Below are positions 49,417 through 56,957 of a DNA stretch of 64,000 bases, piece by piece. Under the pieces are notes generated by a model. That model was given only the letters and a program-made list of their open reading frames with translations. It searched no databases and had not been told where the DNA came from. Position 1 is the first letter of the stretch; the number at the start of each line of letters is the position of its first letter. This DNA is from Oscillospiraceae bacterium (GTDB lineage: Bacteria > Bacillota > Clostridia > Oscillospirales > Oscillospiraceae). Both the position numbers and the translations under genes were made by a program. The stretch covers positions 34,915 through 98,914 of the forward strand of contig JAHHSI010000007.1 in NCBI GenBank assembly GCA_020025275.1, in the 5' to 3' direction.

Positions 49417-49487
49417 CCCTCGCGCGGGTTATTAAGCCGCCTACTCCCTTAGCAGGGGAGCCCCTTCAGCCACTTGGGTACTTCTGC
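49394..49487 (-). tRNA. tRNA-Ser(GCT)
   Basis: The acceptor stem is GCAGAAG/CTTCTGC, with discriminator G and encoded CCA (49396-49394). The anticodon loop CTGCTAA (49455-49449) gives GCT, and a long variable arm shows a class II serine tRNA. The T loop reads TTCAAAT. It is the ICE insertion target and remains complete. Confidence 0.95.
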
Positions 49488-49507
49488 GTGCTGAATTCTT
49501 ATAAATC

Positions 49508-49595
49508 TGGCGGAGAGAGTGGGATTCGAACCCACGGATGCTTTCACATCGCCGGTTTTCAAGACCGGTGCTTTCAACCACTCAGCCATCTCTCC
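49508..49595 (-). tRNA. tRNA-Ser(TGA)
   Basis: The acceptor stem is GGAGAGA/TCTCTCC, discriminator G and encoded CCA. The anticodon loop CTTGAAA gives TGA, with a long variable arm and T loop TTCGAAT. It is transcribed ahead of tRNA-Ser(GCT), 20 bp apart, as one unit. Confidence 0.95.
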
Positions 49596-49631
49596 GTGTG
49601 TAAAAGCATATCCAAACCAGATGCAGTTTAT

Positions 49632-49660
49632 ATACTATCATAGGAGGCTCAGTTTGTCAA
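49632..49660 (-). promoter_or_regulatory. Promoter of the tRNA-Ser pair
   Basis: TTGACA (49660-49655), 17 bp, TAGTAT (49637-49632) on the minus strand, 37 bp before tRNA-Ser(TGA). Confidence 0.75.
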
Positions 49661-49695
49661 TAAAAATATTTTTTAAAAAATTTTGTGAAAAGGGG

Positions 49696-49724
49696 TTGCA
49701 AAAAGAAAAAATGTGTGGTAGTAT
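49696..49724 (+). promoter_or_regulatory. Promoter of tRNA-Pro
   Basis: TTGCAA (49696-49701), 17 bp, TAGTAT (49719-49724), same -10 box as the divergent serine tRNA promoter. Confidence 0.65.
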
Positions 49725-49759
49725 TAACAAGCTGATTTGAGACAGCGAAAATAAAATAT

Positions 49760-49836
49760 CCGGGTGTGGCGAAGTTTGGTATCGCGCTTGAATGGGGTTC
49801 AAGAGGCCTTGAGTTCGAATCTCAACACTCGGACCA
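49760..49836 (+). tRNA. tRNA-Pro(GGG)
   Basis: The acceptor CCGGGTG pairs with CACTCGG (one G-U), with discriminator A and encoded CCA. The anticodon stem CTTGA/TCAAG holds loop ATGGGGT, giving GGG. The T arm is TTGAG-TTCGAAT-CTCAA. Confidence 0.9.
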
Positions 49837-49839
49837 GAG

Positions 49840-49876
49840 GACGGGAAATCTGATGATTTCCCGTCTTTTATCTTTT
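49840..49876 (+). terminator. Terminator of tRNA-Pro
   Basis: Arms gacgggaaatc / gatttcccgtc with a TGAT loop, then a T-rich tail. Confidence 0.9.
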
Positions 49877-49989
49877 GGACGAATACGATTGTGTGGTGGA
49901 GCGTCCTGCTGCTCATCGCTTCCTCATGTCTGCATGCGGAAGTTTTATCGGGAAGTAGACACCGTACCACATATTATATAATATAATAG

Positions 49990-50185
49990 ATGGAGCAAGC
50001 AGCATCTGTCCGGCAGATCCCCGCGGTCTTTGGGATTGCCTCCGGCTCTTTCCGGTGGGGAAGCGGACAGCAGGAGTCTGGCCTGTGCGGCAGATGCTGT
50101 GGTGCAGCCGAACCGCTTGCACGAAGAAAAACGTGCAGGCGGAGCAGAATCTGTTGTGGAAATAGACAAACTCCACTGTTTTTTG
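49990..50185 (+). ncRNA. Candidate structured small RNA, about 195 nt
   Basis: AT-rich -10 boxes (TATAAT at 49977 and 49982) lie just upstream, with TAGACA at 49956 as a possible -35. The region has nested helices: cagcatctg with cagatgctg, gtccg with cggac, tcccc with gggga, plus an 11-bp hairpin ccgcttgcacg/cgtgcaggcgg (50113-50142). It ends in a gtgga/tccac stem with six T. Size and rod-like pairing recall 6S RNA, but I cannot confirm the family. Open frames here look false. The 110 bp from 49880 to 49989 hold nothing else I can name. Confidence 0.5.
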
Positions 50186-50211
50186 GGAAAGGTGCTCGTA
50201 TTTGATGAGTA

Positions 50212-50241
50212 TTGCAAAATGAGAGCCTTTTATGCTATAAT
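50212..50241 (+). promoter_or_regulatory. Promoter of the metal-ATPase operon with inverted repeat
   Basis: TTGCAA (50212-50217), 18 bp, TATAAT (50236-50241). The -10 box is the centre of an inverted repeat ttatgct/agcataa (50230-50250), a possible operator for a metal-sensing repressor. Confidence 0.6.
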
Positions 50242-50311
50242 TAAGCATAAGATTTGTTGAAAACAAGAGATTCAACAGTGATTTCCATCGATTGCAAAAG
50301 GAGGTATTGTC

Positions 50312-50392
50312 ATGAAGCAACATCGTTTTTGGGCTTGGGGCGCCGTCATTTGTATGGTGATGGTGATGATTACTGGATATAAGCATAAGTAA
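50312..50392 (+). CDS. 26-residue conserved small membrane peptide
   Basis: ATG 50312 follows AAAGGAGG at 50297-50304. The peptide is basic at both ends (MKQHRFW, GYKHK) around a hydrophobic core (AWGAVICMVMVMITG). I recall very similar tiny proteins (the DUF6219-like type) ahead of heavy-metal ATPases in Firmicutes; this is memory, not a search. It is first in the operon. Confidence 0.6.
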   Translation: MKQHRFWAWGAVICMVMVMITGYKHK

Positions 50393-50418
50393 AATTGAAA
50401 AAGAAAGGATCGTTTATT

Positions 50419-50700
50419 ATGAGCAAATACGTAAAAACTGCCTGCTTTGTGGCAGGAACTCTCTTTGGTTCCGTTGGCATCAAGCTGCTGACCAGCAAGG
50501 ACGCCAAGAAGGTCTATACACAGGTGACCGCTGCCGGTCTGCGGGCCAAGGATTCCGTGATGGAGACGGTGACCGCCGTGCAGGAGAACGCCGGCGATAT
50601 TTTGGCCGCCGCAAAGGATCTCAACGCTGAGCGTGCGGCAAAGGAGGCAGCGGAGGAAGAGGCTGCTCAGGTTTGTGACTGCAACTGTGGGGATGAATAA
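50419..50700 (+). CDS. DUF6110-like small protein of the metal-ATPase operon
   Basis: 93 residues. KTACFVAGTLFGSVGIKLLTSKDAKKVYTQVTAAGLRAKDSVMETV has one membrane-associated Gly-rich helix and a conserved KDAKK-Y segment. A long acidic/Ala helix follows, and the tail QVCDCNCGDE has three Cys that could bind a metal ion. Such proteins regularly precede a P-type ATPase, so it may be a metal chaperone or regulator (inference). GAAAGGA lies 9 bp before ATG 50419; an upstream in-frame start is less likely. Confidence 0.72.
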   Translation: MSKYVKTACFVAGTLFGSVGIKLLTSKDAKKVYTQVTAAGLRAKDSVMETVTAVQENAGDILAAAKDLNAERAAKEAAEEEAAQVCDCNCGDE

Positions 50701-50713
50701 AAAAACAAGCAGT

Positions 50714-50743
50714 AAAGGAGTCGCAGATGCGGCTCCTTTTTTT
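50714..50743 (+). terminator. Terminator just before the P-type ATPase start
   Basis: Ten-bp stem aaggagtcgc/gcggctcctt (one G-U), AGAT loop, seven T, ending 12 bp before the ATPase ATG. It would lower ATPase expression relative to the small proteins and leaves GGGGGG as the ribosome site. Confidence 0.75.
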
Positions 50744-50754
50744 GGGGGGCTTAT

Positions 50755-52851
50755 ATGAATGCAGTGATTGAACACGAAAGCAAAGGAAGGATCCGCTTTC
50801 GGCTTAAACAAAAACAAATGAGTATCCAGCAGGCGGATCTGCTGGAGGCGTGGTTTCAAAAGAACAGTCAGGTGCAGCAGGTAACGGTCCATGAGCGCAC
50901 CAGATGCGTGGTGATCCAGTATCAGGGCGGCCGCACGGGGATTGTTGATGCGGTGCGCCGATTTTCGTGGGAAGAGGCCGAGACCAGCATGGTTGTTCCG
51001 GCCTACAGCAGCCGGGAGCTCAATCGGGAGTTTCAGGAAAAGCTGGTGACGAAAATTGCCGTGAAGTTTGCCAGCACCCTGTTCTTGCCGACTCCGCTGC
51101 GGATCGTGCGGGTGCTGTGGCACAGTCTGCCGTTTGCAAGACGGGGCCTGCACTGCCTGCTGCACCGGGAGATGAAGGTGGAGCTGCTGGATGCCATCTC
51201 CATCGGGATCTCCATTCTCCGCAGAGATTTCCCCACGGCCGGATCGGTCATGTTCCTGCTGGAACTGGGAGAGCTGCTGGAGGAGTGGACCCGGAAAAAG
51301 TCCGTGCAGGATCTGGCGCAGTGTATGTCCTTGAATGTGGACCGTGTCTGGCTGCGAACTCAGGGCAGCGAGGTGCTGGTGCCGATTTCCCAGATCCAGA
51401 CCGGCGATCAGGTGGTCGTGCGTGTCGGCGGCGTGATCCCCGTGGACGGCGTCGTGATCGAGGGAGAGGTCATGGTCAATCAGGCGTCGCTGACAGGCGA
51501 ATCCATCCCGGTACCCAAACGGCTGGACAGTGCCGTTTATGCCGGGACCATCGTGGAAGAGGGAGAGTGCGTCATCGAGGTCAAGCAGGCCTCCGGCCAG
51601 AGCCGCTACGATCAGATCATCACTATGATCGAGCAGTCCGAGCAGATGAAGTCTGCCACGGAGAGCAAGGCATCAAATCTGGCCGACCGGCTGGTGCCCT
51701 ACACCTTTGCCGGCAGCATCCTCAGCTTCCTCCTTACCAGAAATGCCACCCGCGCCCTCTCGGTGCTGATGGTCGATTTTTCCTGTGCCTTAAAGCTGGC
51801 CATGCCCCTGACGGTGCTCTCAGCCATGCGGGAAGCCGGCAAGGAGCACATGACCGTCAAGGGCGGAAAGTTCCTGGAGGCCATGGCGCAGGCCGATACC
51901 ATTGTCTTTGATAAGACAGGGACGCTGACCCATGCCTGCCCCCGGGTCGCCAAGGTCATTCCCTTTGGCGGCTATGAGGAGACGGAGATGCTTCGTCTGG
52001 CCGCCTGCTTGGAGGAGCACTTCCCCCACTCCATGGCCAACGCCGTTGTGGAGGAGGCGCAGAACCGCGGCCTGACCCACGAGGAGTATCACTCCAAGGT
52101 GGAATACGTGGTGGCCCACGGGATTGTGAGCAAGGTCGGGGAGGCGCGCGTGCTGATCGGCAGTGCCCATTTCGTCTTTGAAGATGAGCACTGTATGATC
52201 GATGAGACAGAGCAGGCGAAGTTTGATGCGCTGCCCACCGAGTACTCCCATCTGTATCTGGCCATCGACCACAAGCTGGCGGCGGTCATCTGCATCATGG
52301 ACCCGCTGCGGGAAGAAGTGGCCGCAGTGCTGGCCGCTCTGCGCCGGATGGGCATTGAAAAGACCGTGATGCTGACAGGAGACAACCGGCGTACGGCGGC
52401 CGCCATTGCCGCGCAGGTGGGCGTCGATGATTTCTGCGCGGAGGTGCTGCCGGAGGATAAGGCCAACTATATCTCCGAGCTGCGCAAAGCAGGGCATACC
52501 GTGGTCATGGTGGGCGACGGCATCAACGATTCTCCGGCGCTGTCGGAGGCGGATGTGGGCATTGCCATCAGTGACGGAGCGGCCATTGCTCAGGAGATCG
52601 CCGACATTACCATCGCTGGTGAGAACCTGTGGGAGCTTGTGCGTCTGCGCCAGATCTCCACGGAGCTGATGAAGCGGATCCGGGCCAACTATCGCTTTGT
52701 ACTGGGCTTCAATGGTATGCTGATCGCACTGGGCGTTGTGGGCGTCCTTCAGCCGGCCGCCTCGGCCACCCTCCACAATCTGTCCACTCTGGGAATCAGC
52801 CTGCATGGTATGACGGCTCTGCCCAGTCCGGAGATCCAAGAGGCGGAATAA
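50755..52851 (+). CDS. Heavy-metal P-type (P1B) ATPase
   Basis: 698 residues. The N-terminal ~80 residues look like an HMA-related fold (GRIRFRL, VTVHERTRCVVIQYQGG) without CxxC. Then come TGES (actuator), DKTGT with phospho-acceptor Asp386, the HP motif EEHFPHSMA, and GDGINDSPAL. The membrane metal motif is VDFSCALKLAMP, where copper pumps have CPC and zinc/cobalt groups CPC or SPC. The missing Pro between Ser and Cys marks a variant subgroup, so the metal is uncertain. It exports or handles a transition metal at the membrane. Confidence 0.92.
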   Translation: MNAVIEHESKGRIRFRLKQKQMSIQQADLLEAWFQKNSQVQQVTVHERTRCVVIQYQGGRTGIVDAVRRFSWEEAETSMVVPAYSSRELNREFQEKLVTKIAVKFASTLFLPTPLRIVRVLWHSLPFARRGLHCLLHREMKVELLDAISIGISILRRDFPTAGSVMFLLELGELLEEWTRKKSVQDLAQCMSLNVDRVWLRTQGSEVLVPISQIQTGDQVVVRVGGVIPVDGVVIEGEVMVNQASLTGESIPVPKRLDSAVYAGTIVEEGECVIEVKQASGQSRYDQIITMIEQSEQMKSATESKASNLADRLVPYTFAGSILSFLLTRNATRALSVLMVDFSCALKLAMPLTVLSAMREAGKEHMTVKGGKFLEAMAQADTIVFDKTGTLTHACPRVAKVIPFGGYEETEMLRLAACLEEHFPHSMANAVVEEAQNRGLTHEEYHSKVEYVVAHGIVSKVGEARVLIGSAHFVFEDEHCMIDETEQAKFDALPTEYSHLYLAIDHKLAAVICIMDPLREEVAAVLAALRRMGIEKTVMLTGDNRRTAAAIAAQVGVDDFCAEVLPEDKANYISELRKAGHTVVMVGDGINDSPALSEADVGIAISDGAAIAQEIADITIAGENLWELVRLRQISTELMKRIRANYRFVLGFNGMLIALGVVGVLQPAASATLHNLSTLGISLHGMTALPSPEIQEAE

Positions 52852-53186
52852 GGCCGGAGAACCGTGGCCGGAGCCGTGGCGACGGAAGTGAAAAGCCGCG
52901 GCCTGTGCCGGCGTTCGTAGAAATGGAGGCCGGCATCCGGAAGGGACAGCGGCCACGGAGGAAAGGCCCGTCTTTCTCATTGAAATATTCTTCGGAAGGA
53001 GCAGCCGGATGGCTGCTCCTTTGGCATTTTGAAAGGACATTGCCTGCTGCGGTCACGGCAGGGGCTTGTTGGAAGATCACAGTTCCGGAGAGGGGCGGGA
53101 GGGGGCCGAAAGGGGGAAAAACGATCCTTGTTGCAGGGAAAAGGACAACGAGCAGGAAGATCGCGGAGAGGGGTGGGGGTGATTTT
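52852..53186. other. Intergenic stretch after the P-type ATPase
   Basis: 335 bp, GC-rich with many GGA/GGG runs, no convincing gene. A terminator-like hairpin (aaggagcagcc/ggctgctcctt, GGAT loop, 52997-53022) probably ends the ATPase transcript. The plus-strand frame open across it is a shadow until its last part. Confidence 0.55.
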
Positions 53187-53471
53187 TTGCAGAAGGTTTT
53201 GGCGGTGGCCGGAGCGGTGACGGCGCTGGCCGCTGCGGCAGCGGTGGTTTGGAAAGTGCTGCGGTGGGGACGGCGGATCAGCGACGGGGCCAAGTGTCAG
53301 CTGCGCAGCGAGATGCTGCGCATTTACTATCACCATCGGGAGACGGCCACCATCCGGCAGTATGAATACGAGAATTTTGTCTATTGCTATGAGGCCTATA
53401 CGGCACTGGGCGGCAATTCCTTTATCGGCAAAATCTACGGCGAGATCAAGCAGTGGGAGGTGATCTCCTGA
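53187..53471 (+). CDS. Small hypothetical protein, phage-associated type
   Basis: 94 residues from a TTG with GGGGGTGAT before it. An N-terminal Ala/Val helix (residues 3-24) is followed by KCQLRSEMLRIYYHHRETATIRQYEYENFVYCYEAYTALGGNSFI and a WEV end. I recall near relatives beside phage or holin genes in Firmicutes (unverified). There is no other phage gene here, so it may be a remnant or a domesticated copy. Confidence 0.6.
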   Translation: MQKVLAVAGAVTALAAAAAVVWKVLRWGRRISDGAKCQLRSEMLRIYYHHRETATIRQYEYENFVYCYEAYTALGGNSFIGKIYGEIKQWEVIS

Positions 53472-53495
53472 GGGGGGAAAAACGAAAGAACGGAG

Positions 53496-53541
53496 GCTGC
53501 CGGGAGGGGGAAAACATCCGCCTTCCGGCAGCTATTTTATT
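53496..53541 (+). terminator. Terminator after the small hypothetical gene
   Basis: Arms gctgccgg / ccggcagc with a partly paired inner part and a tattttatttt tail. Confidence 0.75.
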
Positions 53542-53569
53542 TTACATCCATGGGTGGCTATGGTATCAT
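53541..53569 (+). promoter_or_regulatory. Promoter of the two-component operon
   Basis: TTTACA (53541-53546), 17 bp, TATCAT (53564-53569), 39 bp before the regulator start codon. Confidence 0.6.
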
Positions 53570-53607
53570 ACAAAGAGAAACGGTGAACGCAGAATAAGGG
53601 GGAGCCT

Positions 53608-54285
53608 ATGCTGATCTATATCTTGGAGGACGACGCCAGCATCCAAAAACTGGTTCTGTATACGCTGGAAAGTCAGGGCTACGAGGCAGAGGGATTTGAA
53701 CAGCCCTCGGCCTTTTGGCAGGCTATGGCCCGGCGTCAGCCGGAGCTGGTGCTGCTGGACATCATGCTGCCGGAGGAGGACGGCCTTTCGGTGCTGCAAA
53801 AGCTGCGGGAAGACCCGGCGACCCAGCGCCTGCCGGTCATGATCCTGACGGCCCGCAACACGGAGTACGACCGGGTGATCGGTCTGGACAGCGGAGCCGA
53901 TGATTTTATCTCCAAGCCCTTTGGCATGATGGAGCTGCTGGCTCGGATTCGGGCGCTGCTGCGCCGTTCCGACGGACAGCGGGAGAAGAAAACCTATCGT
54001 TTTGGCACACTGGAAGTCGCACCGCAGGCGCATACCGCCCTATTGGACGGAAAGGCTGTGGCGCTGACACATAAGGAGTTTGAGCTGCTGTGTCTGCTAC
54101 TGGAGCGGCAGGGATGTGTGGTGAGCCGGGAGACGCTGCTGGGAAAGGTCTGGGGATTGGGCAATGAGCCCGAGAACCGGACACTGGATGTCCATATCCG
54201 TACGCTGCGCTCCAAACTGGGTGAGCTGGGCAACTGCATCGAGACCGTGCGGGGCGTGGGCTATCGCTGGGGAGAGGCCACATGA
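53608..54285 (+). CDS. OmpR/PhoB-family response regulator
   Basis: 225 residues. The receiver domain has acidic pocket EDD (7-9), phospho-acceptor Asp51 (LLLDIMLP), Thr/Ala switch ILTAR and KPF. The C-terminal OmpR-type winged helix has ALTHKEFELLCLLLE, SRETLLGKVWG and the end TVRGVGYRWG. It is coupled by 4 bp to a PhoR-like kinase. With a Pho-box-like element before a phosphate transporter 4 kb downstream, phosphate control is likely, though not proven. Confidence 0.9.
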   Translation: MLIYILEDDASIQKLVLYTLESQGYEAEGFEQPSAFWQAMARRQPELVLLDIMLPEEDGLSVLQKLREDPATQRLPVMILTARNTEYDRVIGLDSGADDFISKPFGMMELLARIRALLRRSDGQREKKTYRFGTLEVAPQAHTALLDGKAVALTHKEFELLCLLLERQGCVVSRETLLGKVWGLGNEPENRTLDVHIRTLRSKLGELGNCIETVRGVGYRWGEAT

Positions 54286-55922
54286 GAGAGAAACTCTTTG
54301 TCAATATTTTTGCACTGGCCATGCTGGTTTTGGCGGTCAGTGGACTGCTCTTTTCCCATATGCTCTATGTTTACTACGAGGAACAGACCTATGCTGATAT
54401 GGTGGAGGACGCCGACTATCTCATTCAGAGTATGGCGTATACCGAGCTGGGGGAAATGCATTTTTCCGGACACGTGACACTGCTGAGTCGGGAGGATGTC
54501 GTGCTCTATGACAGCCACGGGCAGACGGAGGATCTCTCACAGCATAAGGAGATCCAGCAGGCCCACCAGAGCGGCAGCGGCCGTGGGGCCTACAACGGGG
54601 GATCTCTGTTGGAGAAGGAATTGAGCTATGCAAAACAGCTGGAGGACGGCTCCGTCTTGCGGCTTTCCCGACAGCAGGCGGGACTGGGCACCATGATGCT
54701 GCGTCTGGCCAGACGGATTTTACTGGTGGTGGTGCTGGTGGCGGTAGGGGCCGGAACGTGGTCGCTACATCTGGCCCGGCAGATCATACGCCCCATCAAT
54801 GCCATTGATCCGGACCGCCCGGAGAGCGTCTATCCCGAGCTGCAGCCGCTGACAGATCGCCTGCGCCAGCAAAACAGCACCATTCGCCGCCAGATGGACG
54901 AACTGCTGCGCCGAGTGCGGGAGTTCTCTGCCCTGACGGAGAACATGAGCGAGGGGTTCCTTCTGCTGGATGGGCGGGGGGAAGTATTGACCGGCAACGC
55001 CAGCGCCCGGGAGACTCTGGGCGTAGATGTGCATGACAATGTCTATCGCAATGGATCGGCAGAGCTGCGCCGTGCGGCGGAAACGGCCCTGTCAGGCGGC
55101 CGGGACGAGCAGCGGATGCCGCAGGATGGGCGGACACTGCAGATGATGTCCAGTCCCGTGACGGTCAGCGGGCAGATCACGGGTGCCGTGGTCCTGGTGA
55201 TGGACGTGACGGAGCAGGAGCAGCGGGAGGCGCTGCGGCGGGAGTTCTCCGCCAACGTGTCCCACGAGCTGAAAACGCCGCTGACATCTATCTCCGGCTT
55301 TGCCGAGCTGATGAGTCAGGGGTTGGTGCCGCCGGAGAAAATGCAGGAATTTTCCGGGGATATTTATCGTGAATGCCGCCATCTGATGGATCTGGTGGAG
55401 GACATTCTCCGCCTTTCCCGAATGGACGAGGGAGCTGTGGTACCGGAATGGGAGGATGTGGAGCTGTATGCGCTGGCGCAGGAGGTGCTGGAGCGGTTGG
55501 AGAGCGTGGCAAAGCCCCGGGGCATTACCTTGACGCTGCGGGGAGAGAGCGCCGTGCTGACCGGAGAACGGCAGATGCTGCGGGAGATGCTCTACAACCT
55601 CTGCGACAATGCGGTGAAGTATAACCGGGACAGCGGGAGCGTCACCGTGACGGTGTCACATATACAGGGGATGCCACGGGTGCAGGTGGCCGACACGGGG
55701 ATCGGGATTCCCTATGCCCACCAGAGCCGGGTTTTTGAGCGGTTTTATCGTGTGGACAAGAGCCACAGCCGAGCCATTGGCGGCACGGGACTGGGCCTTT
55801 CCATCGTAAAGCACGCAGCGCAGTATCACAATGCCCGAGTGGAGCTGCACAGCACACCGGGAGAGGGAACGGAGGTCACCGTCATCTTTGACGGCTATCG
55901 AGCGGAAAGGAGAAACGCATGA
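54282..55922 (+). CDS. PhoR-like sensor histidine kinase
   Basis: 546 residues. Membrane helix 1 (~7-27), an extracytoplasmic domain of ~115 residues, helix 2 (~147-167), a HAMP-like linker, a PAS domain (~215-315, LLLDGRGEVLTGNASARETLG), then HisKA with His328 (SANVSHELKTPLTSISGF) and HATPase boxes N (LCDNAVKYN), G1 (DTGIGIP) and G2 (GTGLGLSIVKH). The order TM-domain-TM-HAMP-PAS-kinase is that of Gram-positive PhoR. It overlaps both neighbours by 4 bp. Confidence 0.92.
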   Translation: MREKLFVNIFALAMLVLAVSGLLFSHMLYVYYEEQTYADMVEDADYLIQSMAYTELGEMHFSGHVTLLSREDVVLYDSHGQTEDLSQHKEIQQAHQSGSGRGAYNGGSLLEKELSYAKQLEDGSVLRLSRQQAGLGTMMLRLARRILLVVVLVAVGAGTWSLHLARQIIRPINAIDPDRPESVYPELQPLTDRLRQQNSTIRRQMDELLRRVREFSALTENMSEGFLLLDGRGEVLTGNASARETLGVDVHDNVYRNGSAELRRAAETALSGGRDEQRMPQDGRTLQMMSSPVTVSGQITGAVVLVMDVTEQEQREALRREFSANVSHELKTPLTSISGFAELMSQGLVPPEKMQEFSGDIYRECRHLMDLVEDILRLSRMDEGAVVPEWEDVELYALAQEVLERLESVAKPRGITLTLRGESAVLTGERQMLREMLYNLCDNAVKYNRDSGSVTVTVSHIQGMPRVQVADTGIGIPYAHQSRVFERFYRVDKSHSRAIGGTGLGLSIVKHAAQYHNARVELHSTPGEGTEVTVIFDGYRAERRNA

Positions 55923-56578
55923 TCACCTTTGACGAGATCCGACACAATGAGGACATCAACACCTACATCCGCAAGGCGGACGAGTCCCTGATCGCCTTGG
56001 GCTATACGGAGCACAGCTTTGCCCATGTGACCACGGTGGCTCAGACCGCCCGCTACATTATGGAGACGCTGGACTATCCGCCACGGCAGGTGGAGTTGGT
56101 GCAGATCGCGGCCTATCTTCACGACATCGGCAATCTGGTCAACCGGGTGGATCACTCCCAGTCCGGCGCAGTGATGGCCTTTCGCCTGCTGGACAATCTG
56201 GGCATGGAGGCGTCGGAGATCTCTGAGATCGTGACGGCCATCGGCAACCACGATGAGGGCACCGGACGGCCCGTCAGCCCCATGGCTGCGGCACTGATCC
56301 TGGCGGATAAATCCGATGTGCGCCGCAGCCGTGTGCGCAATCGGGAAGAGGGCAGCTTCGACATCCACGACCGGGTCAACTACTCGGTGAAAAAGGCGGA
56401 GCTGAAAATCAACGAGAGCCGCACCCTGATTAAACTGAAGCTGTCGGTAGACACCCGCTATGGCTCGGTGATGGATTACTTTGAGATTTTTATGAACCGA
56501 ATGATGCTCTGCCGTAAGGCGGCGGAGGAGCTGGGGCTGCAGTTCAAGCTGATGATCAATGAGCAGGCGTTGATTTAA
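55919..56578 (+). CDS. HD-domain phosphohydrolase
   Basis: 219 residues. HSFAHVTTVAQTARYI, IAAYLHDIGNLVNRVDHSQSGAVMA (the HD pair) and GNHDEGTG form an HD metal site, then LILADKSDVRRSRVR. HD proteins hydrolyse phosphate esters or nucleotides. It is translationally coupled to the kinase (ATGA), so its product may belong to the same stress or phosphate response. Substrate unknown. Confidence 0.85.
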   Translation: MITFDEIRHNEDINTYIRKADESLIALGYTEHSFAHVTTVAQTARYIMETLDYPPRQVELVQIAAYLHDIGNLVNRVDHSQSGAVMAFRLLDNLGMEASEISEIVTAIGNHDEGTGRPVSPMAAALILADKSDVRRSRVRNREEGSFDIHDRVNYSVKKAELKINESRTLIKLKLSVDTRYGSVMDYFEIFMNRMMLCRKAAEELGLQFKLMINEQALI

Positions 56579-56672
56579 GACTGCCAAAATTTTCCGAAGA
56601 ACAGAGGCGCGGGCTGCCCAGTGGGGGCAGTGCGGAGGCAGGGCGAGAGCGTGTTCACGCCGAGAAAAAATA

Positions 56673-56718
56673 AAGCGGAAAGCTGCGTTGTATGACGGGC
56701 TTTCCGCTTGTTCGTTTT
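56673..56718 (+). terminator. Terminator of the two-component operon
   Basis: Eleven-bp perfect arms aagcggaaagc / gctttccgctt, a 15-nt loop and a gttcgttttt tail. Confidence 0.85.
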
Positions 56719-56879
56719 TAAGGAGAAAAATGACTGTTTTACGGGAAATCTTTGTGCGGGTGCAGAAGGCAGCAACATTGGCCTGCTGTGGCCGGACAGG
56801 ACCCAGTAACAGAGAAGCGGCAGATAGCCACAAACGGGCGAACAATCAAAATAAATGGGTTTTTTGTATAAAATCCACA

Positions 56880-56908
56880 TTGCTTGTTTGTACAAATGTG
56901 ACTATAAT
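56880..56908 (+). promoter_or_regulatory. Promoter of the antiporter gene
   Basis: TTGCTT (56880-56885), 17 bp, TATAAT (56903-56908), 50 bp before the start codon. Confidence 0.68.
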
Positions 56909-56957
56909 TCACTGGTTGAGAGATGTACACGGAATTTATAAGAGAAGAGGCGGAACT

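Noticed and set aside
49913..50386. Minus-strand 157-codon frame with His run near the metal-ATPase operon
   Set aside because: It overlaps promoter, terminator and small-RNA structure on the other strand and has no start signals; the His run is antisense to the ATG-GTG-ATG codons of the 26-residue peptide.
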